Shown in pieces: positions 46,271 to 59,692 of a stretch of DNA of 64,000 bases. The stretch comes from Monosporascus cannonballus (lineage: Eukaryota; Ascomycota; Sordariomycetes; Xylariales): contig QJNS01000062.1 of the NCBI GenBank assembly GCA_004154925.1, positions 186,001 to 250,000 on the forward strand, written 5' to 3'. Numbering within the stretch: position 1 is the first letter of the stretch; the number at the start of each line of letters is the position of its first letter. Both the position numbers and the translations under genes were made by a program. The notes under the pieces are model-generated. The model saw only the letters and a list, made by a program, of their open reading frames with translations, made no database searches and was not told the origin of the DNA.

Positions 46271-49179
46271 AGGATTCAATATATTAGCTAAACTCCTTTA
46301 AGAATAATACCTACAAAAATAACAAAACCTCTAAAATAAGGCCTAATAACAGGTTGTGATTCTTTCGTTTTATTTTGTACGCTTTTATACAAATTCGCAA
46401 AAATTATTATAATTAATTTTAATAATATATATTAATTACGAAACTTTTAAAATTTAAACTTATATAATTTAACCCAAAATTAACCTCTTTATTTCTTAAT
46501 ATAATAATGGTTTTAATTAATACGAAAGAAAAGTTATTTTAATAAAAAAATAACCTAAAATCCTAATTAATATATATTATAACCTTTTATCCCCTTTAAT
46601 TAATATAATAATAATATAACCTTATAAGCCAAAATAATAATTTATAAAACTTAAAATCGGCCGTAATAAACCCCGAAATAATTTTTTTAATTAACTAAGT
46701 ACAGATCATATATTTAAAAGTTTTAAGTAAATATCTTAAACTTTTCAATATTTAATGTTTTAAAACGAAAGGTTTATTTTGAATTAATACCTTTAATAGT
46801 TTTTTGCTAATATAAACGTAATTAACCTATATATTAATATTATATGTTCGGCCGATAACGTTATAAAAACTTTATATTGTGGGTTTATGCGCCTTATATT
46901 AAATATTAAATTTAATAAATAAAGCGATATTTTACGAAAGAAATAAATTAATATAATATACAATTTACTTTTCAAAAAATTGTATTTGTCTTATTATTAA
47001 AATATATTTCGGGGACTTTTTAATTATTATTTAAATCGTATTATTAATTAAATTAACAAAAAAAATATCTCTTTATATTAACCATTCTATATTTTATCTT
47101 TATTTGAATATTTGTAAATATAAAAAAGCTTAATTTAAAAATATGCGATTATTTAATAGCCGGATAATATAACCATAATATTTTTGATTTTCAATAAATA
47201 TTAAATAATTAATTCTAAATTATTATATTAAATTTTGTTTTCGAATAACGATATAATTTGGTTATTATCGACGAAATATATTTATTATCGAAAAAAAAAA
47301 TTTTTAGCTTAAATATATTAATATCCGTAATTCACGTTTGGTGTTTTTGCTTATATGTATTAATTTAGATATATAATAATTATTAGCAATATTAGAAAGA
47401 AATATATTACGAAATACGGCAATTTTCGTTAAATTAACAGCTTAATTGAATATATTTATAAGGCAAAAATTTAATATTTTAATTTTAACTTTTCCGAAAT
47501 TAATATTATTTTTTTATGTCTAAGAAGTAACGTTTAAGTTGAAAATATTTAAATTGTTTAATAATTAATATATCCGGATTATTAAATAATATTTTTTTAA
47601 TTTGATATAATAACTTGTATTTTATTATTAAAATTGTTATTTATATTAATAATAAAACGAAAATCATAAATATCCGTAAGTACTTAATCAGAATTATAAT
47701 AAACCGGGAGTATTTATCGAAAACTATAAAAATATTATTAAGTTTTATAATTCCGAAATACTTTATAAAACCCAAATTTAAATATATAATAATATAAAAT
47801 CATCGAATAATCTTATTTATATTATTATATTTATTATTGTTTTTAAATTATATATAAATATCCTAAATATTAATTAAATAACATAATAAAATATATTATA
47901 AATTCTTTTAATTAAAAATATATAATAATAATTTAATTATACAGTTTATAATTATAAACGATAAAACATAATTAACTATAAATAAATTATATTATTCGCA
48001 TTTTATTAAACGTTTAATAAATATTAAATTAAGTTATTTATGTAAAAAACTTTTAAACAATGAAAAAAATTTAGGCCCGGTAAATTAAAAATCATATTAC
48101 CGATAAAAATATAAAAATCGTAATAAAAATTAACGTAACGAATTCGGATAATAAAAAAGACGATATGGAATTTATCATAAATAATCCCGATTAAAACGAA
48201 ATAATTATCGAATTTTAATTTTAATTTTCGGCTAATTAAAATATTATTTTTACATTTCCGAAAAAAATAATTTTAATTTACGGTACCAAATAAAAATAAA
48301 GCTTTAATAATACGTATTATTTAACAGCAAATATATACATAAGGCGATTTTAATATATTCAAAAAAAATGAAATTATTATGTTAGAAAAATCGTACTAAC
48401 TTAATTCCGGCTAATTTTTATTATAATATATATACGCTTAATTTTTTTTTATATATCCGGACCTTTAAATTCGAAAGTATTTACGTAAAAATAATTAAAA
48501 ACCGGTTCGGTAAAAATAATTACTTTATTAATAATAAAATCTTAATATAAATAATAAGCGAATAAAGTATTTTTTATAGCGTTATTTTTATTTAGCAATA
48601 AAAAACAAAATAAATATTTATTTTTATTACATTTAAACAAGTTTTATTTAATAAATTTCTAAATAAATTAAATAAAATTAAAAGTTTATATATAATTTAA
48701 AATATAATCGAATTAATTAAGGCTGTTCCCGGTTTTAATAAATAATAATATTAAGATATTTTAAAAACCCGCTTATTTTTTGTGTTATATATAATATACG
48801 AAAAAGTTATATTTTCGATTTTACAGAAAATATAAATAATTTTCCGTAAATAACGAAATTCGTTTAATTAAAATTAAAGGCGCCATATTTCTATATTATA
48901 AACTAATTTATATAAATTACAAAGTATTATTATCTTATAAATTTAATAAATATGAAAAGAAATTGTTTTAAATTACGTTCAATTGTGATGAAAATATATT
49001 ATATACGGGTATTTAATTTAAAGTAATAATTAATAATTTAATACTAATTTTAATAATTTAAATGTTAAATAAATATATAATTTATATATTTTTGTAATTT
49101 AAAAGTATAATTTCGATTATAACAACGTTTATATTTATATATGTAATTTATAACGTATAAAATAATTTTAATTGAAAAT

Positions 49180-50450
49180 TTATTTCGTTTTTTTATTTAT
49201 AATGTCGGCGTAAAACTTATTATTTTTAAATATTTTTAACTCTTTAGACTTATCCTCGTTACTGTATTTATATTTGCATACTTTATTTGCTTTTATATCG
49301 TTACCGGAATCGCCAGCACCGCCAAAATATAAGAATCCGCAATTCGACGTTATGAATAATATATTAAAAAAAGAAAACAAAATAATAATTTCTATCAAAA
49401 GTATGGAATTACGGGTTAAAAATAAACGGTATTTATTAAATAATAATATTAATAATAAATTAAACAATAATTATAATAATAAGTTAAAAAATAAAAAACG
49501 AAATTTTGCCAATTTTAATAAAAGCTAATAATAAAAAACGCGTTTAATTTTGGCGTAACGTCATAATTATAAAACGCAATAATTATAAATATTTATATAA
49601 TATTAATTACAATTATTAATATATTATTTACTTATTAAACTTATTATTTTTATTAATTTTTAACTTTTTAACCTTTATATAAAATATGAATTTATTTTAA
49701 TCCGGATAATGTATATATTATAATAAATATATCATGAATTTTTTTAATTAGGAAAATTAACGGAATTTTCAATTGTGTAATTCGAATTATAATTTATTAT
49801 GCTTATTAGCAAATTATTTTCTTAATTTATAACCGTTAATTTATAATACCGAATTAATAATTTTTCAATCTTATTTTCCGGGTTTTTTTAAATTCGTTAT
49901 ATTAGTTTTTAAAATATTTTTATTATTTTTTAATTTTTACGGAATTTTGGTTCGGGTTAAATAATTAAGGTAAAAAATCAATTATACGGATAAATAAATA
50001 ATATAAATAAATTTTCGCCAATATCAAAAAGGTTATTTTTTTATTATTAGGATAATTATTCCGGCGTCCGTTTTCCTTTAAATATTAATTCGAAATAATT
50101 AAAATCTCGGGTTTCCAGTAAAGTTTTATTAATTACGTTTTATTACTTTTTTTTATAATTAAAATTAATATCTGTCAGCGTACGGTCCTAATTAATATTT
50201 TTCGAAACCGTCCGTATACCTTATCGTTATTTTGTTAAAGATTTTGGTAATTATTTCTTTTTCGAACTGGGGCTTTTTAGTTCTTTAAGTAAAAGTCGAC
50301 GGCCGGATTTAGCTTTTTTCTTTTTGCCGCATTTTCCCTTTGTCGGCGTAACTAAATCCCCGGTTAGTTCTAAAGATTTCTTTATTTCTTCCTCGGCTGG
50401 TTCTAAAAATTCCTTTATATTAAAATTTTATATAAATATAATAATAATCG
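49180..50450 (-). pseudogene. Candidate relic coding region in the AT block
   Basis: Unrecognised. On the minus strand 50450-50260 reads EPAEEEIKKSLELTGDLVTP then KGKCGKKKKAKSGRRLLLKE without a stop. Further down come TVSKNIN, NKTLLETRDFNYFELIFKGK and a PENKIEKLLIRYYKLTVIN block near 49880-49820. 49350-49180 reads GDSGNDIKANKVCKYKYSNE and KSKELKIFKNNKFYADIINK, looking like a once-acidic C-terminus (Glu/Asp to Lys/Asn). The plus strand is also open at 49274-49528 (SLPESPAPPKYKNPQFDVMN), so the strand is uncertain. Confidence 0.3.
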
Positions 50451-51589
50451 GATATTTCGGGTAACCGCCGAAATCCTTAATATAAATACCGAATATGGCC
50501 TAATATTGAAAAATTTAATTATTATACAAAATTATTTTTCGGTAATTCATTACCTATAAGTACGGATTTTCTTTTGCTTAATATACTAAAAATAACGTTT
50601 AGAAAATATATATTATAAAATATATTGTAATTCTATATTTTTTTTAATCTGAATTATAAAATTATTATAACTTGTAAATTCACGAAGACGGCTAACGGCT
50701 CGAATTATACGGTTTTTTAAAAAGTATGTACTGTTTAAGTTTGTAATATAAAGAATATTTTTTTCGTAATTTTAAAAACTTATTATTTAATAATTTATAT
50801 TATCCGGATTAATAATTTTATTATTATATTTTAATATAAGGAAAAAATATAATATTGCATATTATATTGTAAGGTTTTCAGGGTTTAAGAAAAGTAAAAT
50901 TTAAAAATTATTAAAATACATAAATATATTTTTTTTATTAATTTTATATGAGTTATATATATATATTTAATGTCCCGTGATATTTATTTAAATATTATAT
51001 CGAAATTAGAGTAAATAAAATATATATTAATATATATAATATATGGTAAATAATTTACGTTTTTAATATATAATAATAAAATCCATTTTATAAAAACCTT
51101 ATAATATTAGGATTTTGTCGAATAATTATTTAATTTAAAGAATGTTTATTTTATAAATTGGAATAAAATTTAATATAACAGTACATATAATAAAAAATAA
51201 AATATTGAAAATAATGCCGTAATTAATATAATTTGCATTAAAAATTAACTTAATATTATTTCGAATTTTATATATATATTAATATTTTATTAAATCGCCA
51301 TATATTTCCTAAATACGATAACCGTATTTTATTATATTCAATAATAATATTATTATTATAATAATTATATAATATTAAATATATATAAATAAATAATTAT
51401 AATTAAAACATTTATTAATATTATAAATTTACAGATATAAATTCGGCTTATTTAAAATTAAGAGTATAAATAAAAAATATAAAATGGAATAAATAAAATA
51501 ATATTTATATATTAAATAATTATTAAATATATTAATATAAAATAAATAACAACTTTTAATATACGAATAGAATTTACGGATAATTAATA

Positions 51590-51900
51590 AATTATAAAAT
51601 TATCTCAAGGTAATATATATAATTCATATTAAAATATATATCAATTTCAAATTGATATAATTATAAATATATAAATAATTAAATTTCTATTAATTATTAA
51701 ATATAAATAAAAACAAATTAACGTTATTTTTTATAACACAATAATACTATATAAAGAAAAAAACCTAATAATTATATATAAATTATACGAAGTATATATT
51801 GTATTATAAATTGTTTAATATAATAAATAAAATTATTTTAATTATATATATATCAAATATAATTATCATAATTATTTGATATATAAGTAATATTATTGAT
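51590..51900. repeat. AT-only palindromes in the AT block
   Basis: TATCAATTTCAAATTGATA at about 51647-51665 and a larger imperfect palindrome at about 51848-51886 (ATATCAAATATAATTAT against ATAATTATTTGATATAT). The surrounding 51500-52050 is the most AT-rich stretch of the window. No gene seen. Confidence 0.5.
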
Positions 51901-52079
51901 TTAATTATAATATTTTATAATTCTAAATATGTATTATATTTTAATATATAAAATTATGTTATTTATATTATAATAATTATTAATTAATTTGTATTGTACT
52001 TACTGTCTCAAATTTATAATATAATATATAGTTATATGTATTTTACGATATTATAAAAACAAAATAAATTTCTTGCTAA

Positions 52080-53060
52080 TATAATACAGGTAATTTCCGT
52101 TATAATTTCCGATAATATATTTCAAACAAATTTAAAAAACCTTATTCGCCCGGTTAAAAAAGTTAAAATCGTTAATAATATCCCCGAAAAATAACTTATT
52201 TCTAAAAAATAACCTACTCCCAAAAAATAACATTAAGAACGGGTAATAAAATCTCGGACCCAAAAATAGCCGGAACCGGTACCAAAATAACTTATAATAA
52301 GGCGAAACCGACGACGTAATCCCGATCAAAATATTTTCTTATTAATTAAATAATATTTAATTATTGCAAAATATAGGATATTTCTTACGGAAAATATATA
52401 TTATATGTAACCGATTCCAAATATTAGGTATATGTTATAAAATTATATTAATATAGCGGAAAACTAGAAAAAAATAAATACCTTATATTTTAATATTAAT
52501 GCAAATATATATTAATTAAAAAATCTTATATTTATTGGCAATTTATAAAATCGGTAATATTACGAAAAACCTATATTATTAATAAAACCTTTTATTATAT
52601 AAAAACACGGTATTTATATAAAAATTAAATATTAATAATATAATTCGGGATATTTTCCGTAATAATAACCGGCAGAATAAAATTTATATTATAACGGATT
52701 ATGCCGGCCTCATAAGTTATTAAATTATTATATTAATTACGAACCCTTAATTAATTACGGTTTTCATAATATAAGAAAAGAATTATATAGACCGAATATT
52801 ATAAAAATAATATAAAAAAGGTTAATAATTTTATAACCCGGGCCGTTTAGTTAAAAACTATATATTATATAATTATTTTACAAATATTATAATTTACGGA
52901 ATTATACGAATAATAAATATGCAAATTACGTATAAAACGTAACAAAAAATCTTTCTATGAGATTTCCAAATATTTGATATTATTATATAATTTAAATAAA
53001 ACTTTTTAAAAGAATTTAAACGTAAATATTGCGTTTAAAATTAACAAAGTTTTGGGATTT
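52080..53060 (+). pseudogene. Candidate relic coding region in the AT block
   Basis: Unrecognised. A single plus frame from about 52081 can be followed for about 255 codons with some 23 stops, nearly all TAA/TAG. Blocks include TNLKNLIRPVKKVKIVNNIP, a Lys/Pro segment with stops at would-be Gln (52175-52275), LIIRRNRRRNPDQNIF, KPILLIKPFII and LCRPHKLLNYYINYEPLINY. The stop density is close to what AT-rich random sequence gives, so this is weak. The 52132-52329 minus-strand frame is an alternative reading. Confidence 0.25.
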
Positions 53061-53359
53061 AAAAAGGTAAAAAAAGTTATTAATATATAAATTATAATAA
53101 CGCGAAAAGAAAGGTAAAATAAGAAGGAAAAGGTTTAGAAAGTATTTAAAAAATATTAATTAATAAATTAATTATAAACGGAATATACCGATTAACCCGA
53201 CATTATGCATTATATTTCGTTATAAATAATACGATGTTTTTATATAAATTTACCAAAAATAAAATATTTAAATACAATATAATGAATTGACATTACGTAA
53301 ATTATAAATTTAATGATTTATATAAATTTTATTAATAATTATGCTATATATTATATTAT

Positions 53360-55690
53360 AAAATATTATCTTTTTGTTTACGGTTTTATTACGGGGAATA
53401 CATAAATTGCGTTAATATAATAATTAAATACTCGTAATAATATATAAAATAATTCCGAAATTAATTATTTAAAATTACTTAAATAATAGATTTATATTAA
53501 AATTAAAATTAGAATTAAAATATAAACATTATATTATTTATATGAAAATATATTATAAAATAACAAGAATTAAAAATGTATATTAACGGTTTGTTTTTAT
53601 CCGATAAATTCTTATTTTATTTATCCGATAATAATAATAATAACAATAATAAATCGCTTTAATTAAAATTATTAATTAAATTATCGGTAATTTATATTAT
53701 ATGATCATAATTCTTTTCCGTATACAAGATATTACGGTAGTTTTAAACCAAATTATCTTTAACAAATTTAATACCAAAAGATTTTCAAATAATTACGTTA
53801 AAGCTATTTATAAATTAATTTTCGTTTTTTACCGTATTTAGCTAATTAAACTTACTAATATTATTAATAATAGGTACGGTATTATTAAAATTAACAAACT
53901 TAATTTTTACAGTTTTACGGCCTGTAGCCAAAATATTTTCGGATTTTTAGTTATCCTTTTTAATCCGAAATAAATATCCCTGAATAAACCACAAATTCCA
54001 AAATACAAAATAGATACGTTTAAGGATTTCGTTACGAAAATCCTAAATAATATAATATTTATTTCGTAAAAAAATATAACGGTTATAAAATTCGTATTAT
54101 AAAGATATACGTTATTTAACTAAAAGTAAATTTCGGAAAAAATAATATTAATATTATATATCTTATTTTCTGATTAACGGAATTCGCCAATAAGTTACAA
54201 ATTATAATATTCCTTTCTTCGATTAAAAAGTTTTTAGATCTTTTTCATAAATTTTATTAAAATCAAATTAAATATTAAAATCAAATTAATAAAACTTTAA
54301 TTTAATATTACAAAACATAATATTTAATCGAAATATAATATTTTTTTACCATAATGAAAGTAACCGACCTTATAAAAAGATAATAATATTAATATTAGTT
54401 ACTTAATATAATTAATATCGTTATATCGTATAATATATTATAAGCATAAATAAATTTAAGCTTTTCTAAAAAGTAATAATAATTTGGTAATCTTTCATTA
54501 ATGAAAACGGTATTAATGGATAATGAATTATTATTTTTAATAAAATTAAAAGAATTATTACTTTATAAAATATCGGCTGTATTAAGAATATTTCCGGCTT
54601 ATAATTATTTAATAAAAACGTTTTATTCGGTATAATTTAATTAAAATTACGTTATTTAATAAATAATATAAATATATTATATTTCCGAATTGAAAAATTA
54701 AAATATACACTAATTATCCGTTAAATTATTTATATTATTAAATAACATAGTATTAATAAATAATAATAGAAAGTTTTCGTTAAAAAGTCTTTATTTATTA
54801 ATACGTTTTAATTAAGATTTTATAATATTTCCCTTATTTATCCCGCTTAAATTAAATATTTAAAACCTATATTATACGTAATAAATTTAAATTCGGCGAA
54901 GGTTAACCCAAAATATATATATTTTATAAATTCGATAAATTCGGTTTTGGAAAAAAGTTTTTTAATCGAAATATTCCGGAAAACTCCATATATATTAAAT
55001 ATTTTATTATAAGTAATTCTTATTATATATATAATTTTTATAAAAATAACGTAAATATGAAAATATTATATATATAAGAAATAAAAGCTTTAAAGAAATA
55101 GAATTTCGGTAATATTTAATATAATTACATTATTTTATTCAACAATTAATAATTTAATTTTAAATTTATTTATATTTTATACGTCCCGGTTATATTATTA
55201 GATTAATAAGTATATATAATTATAAACAGGAAATTTATTTACATATAAAATAAACCAAAAATAAAAAAATACCGTTTTTTATTATATAAATTAATTATTT
55301 CAATTTAATTAACTTATATTTTCCTAATAATACTAATTATTTTTTAATATCTATATATAAGATAAAAATATTTCAAAAACCAATAAAATTATTTTCATTA
55401 AATTTATATATTTTTTAAAACAATTTTTAATAATCGTTATAAATACTGTCGATAGTACTTTCGTTTTCGTTAATTGCATTTAACGAAATTAAACGGCATT
55501 TATTATACGATATATATTTTAATTTAAAGAAAACCGGAAAATGTTTATTTATTACGTTTATAAAATATATTAATAAAAGCCGGAAATAAAATTCGGATAA
55601 TATTAATTACGAATTAACAAAAAATATTAGGCGGTATTAAATATTATTATAACGTTTTATAAAATTATTTTGTTTTATAATATTAATTAA
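53360..55690 (-). pseudogene. Candidate long relic coding region in the AT block
   Basis: Unrecognised. Minus-strand frames join, with a few shifts, into a possible protein of several hundred residues. 55640-55440 includes SEFYFRLLLIYFINVINKHF, KLKYISYNKCRLISL and a NENESTIDSIYNDY tail. 54240-54060 includes NFLIEERNIIICNLLANSVN. 54060-53570 is one frame with nine stops in about 150 codons, including ENILATGRKTVKIKFVNFNN and KSFGIKFVKDNLV. The last segment is below chance stop density. It converges on the plus-strand candidate at 52080-53060. Confidence 0.3.
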
Positions 55691-56693
55691 ATCTGAATAA
55701 GAAGTATTTTAATTTTTTTAAAAAGAAATACGGCTGTAATAACGGATAAAAATAAAACTAATATTCCATATAATGGTACCGTATTAAAACAGTATATTAC
55801 AAATATAAATTCAAATTTTACAATTATTGTATTAAAATATAATATTATATTATTGCATTTAATTATAAAACGTAATTTATTTTAATTAAAATTATATTAT
55901 TATAAAGGAATTATTACGGTTACCTTAATTCTTTTTATTAACAAAATATCTTTTTATTTAACGCCTAATAATTTTCGTAAATATTTAGTTTTTTTAATAT
56001 ATTAATATTATTTTACAATAAATTCAAAAATAATAAAAACTTATTTAATAAATAGGTTAAATAAGTGCTATTAATTGTGAAAATTATTTTAATTATAATA
56101 ATTAAAATTATAAAAAAGAATACATAAAAATATTTAAATCGTTATTATTATAAAGGTATTTCGTTTTCTGTTTTAAGTTATATAATTATTATTTTTCTTT
56201 AAATATATAATTAATTAATTAAACAATTTAAATTAATTAAAAACAAACGTTTTTATAAAACGTTAACTTTCGTCCAAAATAATATAAATTACGTTAATTT
56301 CAAATAATAACTTTTCCGGCAGACGGCAAAATTTAAGCTTTTTTACTAAAATTATAAATTTATCGTATAATATATTATAATATTTATACATAACGAGATT
56401 TTAATTGATAATTCGGCTTAAATCGTTATATAAAATCTAATTACGTATAAAATTTTTAAACGTTATGTTAATTTCTTTTATATTAATGCCAGAAATTTAA
56501 GGTATACGTACGTATATTTTGTTTCAAGGGCGTAACTCAATAAAATTAAAAAATTCGGATTTATCGTATTTTGAAAAAGAAAACAATAACGTAATAGGTT
56601 CGAGCTATAATTATTATACGTATTAATGTTTAAAAATAACACATAGGTTTTAATTAAAAGTATCGTAATATTAATAATAAGCCATAATTAATG

Positions 56694-56697
<4 letters not shown>

Positions 56698-56727
<30 letters not shown>
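56698..56727. repeat. (TA)n microsatellite
   Basis: About 30 bp of uninterrupted TA dinucleotide near the right end of the AT block. Confidence 0.95.
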
Positions 56728-56729
<2 letters not shown>

Positions 56730-56820
56730 TACAGAAATATATTATTATTAAATTATTACGGAGTTTTGTTTTTTTTTAAAAAACAAATGTATTAAACGAA
56801 ACCGTTTTTACGTAACTATA

Positions 56821-56940
56821 ACTTAGGCTTCGCTGGCTCGTTACGGGGATTTGGGATTTGATTGGTTAATATTTAGCGTTATGGAGCGGTATTTGAGTAA
56901 CTTTAAAGAAATTGCAAAAACGAGCCAGAGAGGCCTGAGC
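56821..56940. mobile_element. 120-bp TIR element (MITE), TA duplication
   Basis: Terminal inverted repeats of about 22 bp: left ACTTAGGCTTCGCTGGCTCG TT (56821-56842), right AACGAGCCAGAGAGGCCTGAGC (56919-56940), matching apart from three mismatches, at least two of them transitions. TA lies on both sides (56819-56820 and 56941-56942), as for Tc1/mariner-type elements. The interior of ~76 bp has no coding capacity. Less mutated than its surroundings, fitting either recent insertion or a length too short for RIP. Confidence 0.6.
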
Positions 56941-56962
56941 TAGCTGAGGTAACTGTATTCGC

Positions 56963-58590
56963 GATACTTGTTGAACAAGTTTCTTAGCTTCGCGTATTTT
57001 TCGTCGAATTTCTTATCGTAATTGTCCTTATTGGACCTTTCGCTATGGGGAACCTAGTACATACTTAGACTGAATTATATTAATAAATTTACCTCCATTA
57101 TTTTGCTTCTTTCTGGATTATTTTTCGGATATTGGTTTCTAAGTATCCTAACGGGGTTTTTTAGGTGCCTTATGTCACAATACCTTATGTTTCATTTTAT
57201 TATAATTAACGTATTTAACCTGGTTCCAGTTTTTCTTATAAATAACCTTTAGTTTTATAAATTTTAATTCTGTACTGTAAAAAGTATTATCACTTCGAAA
57301 AACGTTGATATTGGCCGTATATCGAAATTTGTTATCGTTTTTCTCTTTAATGCCTTTAATACGTTAAACGTATTATCGGTTATTAATCTTAACTCTTATA
57401 ACGATATAATCCGATAAATAATTAGGCCGATTAAGTTTAAAATTTTTCTTTTATATTTCCTTTTTCAGATTATTAAAAAACTTAATTATTAATAATTTTT
57501 GTCCAGAATTGAATTTAAATATTAACTAAACAAATATACTGTTATAATTAAATACCGAATTTTTGTCGTAATTACTAAATTTATATTTCGGCTTTTATTT
57601 TTTCGTTTCTTATTTCGAAAACTTTCGTTAATACTTATTCGAATTGCTTATAATCGTTATATATTTGTGTAATTTTCGGGTTTCGTTTTTGGACTAGCAA
57701 AATAATATACTTTTTTATAGTAAGTTCGAACTAAATAACTATATTTTTAATAAGTTGTCAGAATGTAAATTTAATTCGTATAATAGGTATAATTAATCGA
57801 ATAATAAAATACCTAAAATATATTCGGTATTAAATTAAAAATAATTATAATTTAATTAAGGTTTTATTAATAAACTTTAATTTAAAAATCTTAAAAACCT
57901 TTTTAAATTTCATAATAAAATTCAGTTAAATTACTTAGCTCGTTCGAAAAAAGTTTCCGGTTTCGAGAACTTTCTTTTTTCTTAAATTTCTCATAGACGG
58001 CTTAAAAGGATATCGTAAAGTTATTGTTATTTTCTCAAGCTGAAAAATGCGTTCGTTTATAACATCTCGACATCAAAGAGTTTTTTCGCGAAAAAAACGA
58101 GATTAGTCCTTTTCTTTCTCGGATTCCATTTCGGTATCCGAGTTATTAAGGATTCGGTAAACGAGCTGTTCGAATTGCTTATTAGTAAATATAATGTTGA
58201 TAATATTGCTCAAAATCTAACAGTATTACTAAATAAAAGCTTATAACGTATAACGGCTAAACAATTTAACCAATTATTAAACCTTAATCGTACGGGTTTA
58301 TATTAATAAAAATATCGTAAAACTTTGTAATAATAAAATAATTATATCATTTAATATCAAAGATGCAAAAGTTGTATTACAAACGATTAATATTAATAAA
58401 TATTACAAGCTGAAATTATCTAAACTATAGAAATAATAAACATATTATATTTAGTTTTTTTTACCTTATTAATCCTAGCTTTACGAGCTTTACGCTAGAT
58501 CCTGTCGAGCCATCACGTGACTCGACTCATATGGCTTACTAACTTTCTATTACGACCGTTTCCGAGACCTTAGCCCGTTAGATCGTAACA
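56963..58590 (-). mobile_element. Element J: 5' LTR and gag of a family I element
   Basis: Minus-strand 5' end: LTR 58249-58590, leader, then gag leftward to about 56963. The knuckle is near 57210-57160, with KAPKKPR-like tail near 57165-57130, and the gag-end segment CGAAAGGTCCAATAAGGACAA in reverse is near 57030. It ends abruptly a few bases from the MITE. Pol is absent. J is inserted into gag of K: the K sequence resumes at 58591. Confidence 0.78.
58249..58590 (-). repeat. 5' LTR of element J
   Basis: 342 bp; left TATAACGGCTAAACAATTTAA (U5 end reversed), right GCCCGTTAGATCGTAACA (U3 start reversed, TGTTACGATCTAACGGGC). One copy of the 36-bp U3 unit (GACAGGATC/GTAAAGC motifs in reverse near 58490-58515). 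It belongs with the A/A2 subfamily. TAAAC at 58591-58595 would be its target duplication; the partner is lost. Confidence 0.87.
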
Positions 58591-59312
58591 TAAACGTATT
58601 ACCGTAACTGGATATTAATCCCTTTTATTATAATTGTTAGATTTGTATTTTGGCCTTTATTTTTTTTCGTTTACTATTTCGAAAGTCCTTATTAATATTT
58701 ACTTAAATTATTCGTAATTATGATACATTCGCATTATTTTCTAATATCGTTTTTCAATTAGTAAAACAACGTATTTTGGCATAACGGGTTGGAACTAAAT
58801 AACCGCATTTCCGATATATCGTCCGATTATGAATTCGATTCGTATAATAGATATAATTAATCGAATAGGAAAATACCCGCAATATATTCGGTATTAAATT
58901 AAGAATAATAATAACTTAGTTAAGATTTTGTCGAAAAATTCTAGTTTAAGAGGTTTAAGGATTTTTTCTCGTTTCTTGGTAAAACTTCACTAGATAATTT
59001 GATTTGTTCCAAAAAGCTTTTTAGTTTTAAAAGTTTTTCCTTTTTTCTTAAGTTTTTTATAAGTAGTTTAAAAGGACGTTATAAGGTTATGATTGTCCTT
59101 TTTAAATTAAAGGATGCGTTTATTTATAGTATTTAGGCGTCGAAAAACTTCTTTACGAGAAAACGAGGTTGCTTTTTTTTAAATTCTATTCCGGTATCCA
59201 GGTAGATTATCGAAGATCTGGTATATAAGCTATTCGAGTTGTTTGCTAATAAATATAATGTCGGCGATATTGCTCAAAGTTTAACGGTATTATTAAATAA
59301 AAGTTTGCAACG
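58591..59312 (-). pseudogene. Element K: gag N-terminal part
   Basis: Minus-strand leader and gag read from 59312 leftward, aligned with the A and B gag 5' regions (AATAAAGGCCAAAATACAAA in reverse near 58650; AAAGTTTGCAACG junction next to the LTR). Interrupted at 58591 by element J. Confidence 0.72.
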
Positions 59313-59692
59313 TATAATGGCGAGATAATTTAACCAATTATTAAACTTAAGTCGTACGGGTTTATGTTGATAAAAATATCGTAAAAATCTAAGCAGTAAA
59401 TACAGAATGGTGTTACGTCTCGTAATATCAAAGGTATCTTAGGTAACAAACTATTATTATAAACGATTAATATTAATAAGTATTGCAAGCTAATATTATC
59501 TAAATTATAAAAGTAACGAACGTATATATCCTATATCGGCTTACTAGTTTACCATCAGTAAGTTGGTGATCCGGCTCGCTGGCTCACTACTAGTAAGTTG
59601 GTGATCTATCACGTAACTTGACCCGCTGTCTTTTTTTGACTTGTTTTGTTGGAGATCGTTTCTAGAGACCGTAGCCCGTTTAGGTCGTAATA
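59313..59692 (-). repeat. 5' LTR of element K
   Basis: 380 bp; left TATAATGGCGAGATAATTTAA, right TAGCCCGTTTAGGTCGTAATA. U3 contains a ~35-bp tandem duplication around AGTAAGTTGGTGATC (two copies, 59550-59615) that differs from the repeats in A and B. U5 is shared. The flank ATTAT (59693-59697) would be its target duplication in element L. Confidence 0.86.

Larger units (their letters stand above)
46271..56770. other. 10.5-kb extremely AT-rich block, no Gypsy sequence recognised
   Basis: Roughly 80-90% A+T by eye, clearly above the flanking elements, with isolated CG dinucleotides and very few CA/TG: advanced RIP. None of the gag, pol or LTR landmarks used elsewhere occur. No confident gene. 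Open frames such as 46793-46975 (minus), 47615-47797 (plus) and 49180-49528 (both strands) are no longer than AT-rich chance allows. Candidate relic frames are listed separately. It may be an older multi-gene transposon or former host DNA. Confidence 0.8.

Noticed and set aside
47250..47295. DEIY-like Walker B motif (LVIIDEIYLLS), suggesting a helicase
   Set aside because: No other helicase motifs in order around it, and stop density in the frame equals AT-rich chance.
51500..52050. Nearly pure AT stretch resembling mitochondrial intergenic DNA
   Set aside because: No mitochondrial gene or rRNA motif nearby; RIP of nuclear repeats explains the composition.
46271..56770. Centromere candidate
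   Set aside because: AT-rich and repeat-flanked, but sequence alone cannot show centromere function and similar RIP blocks occur at many fungal loci.
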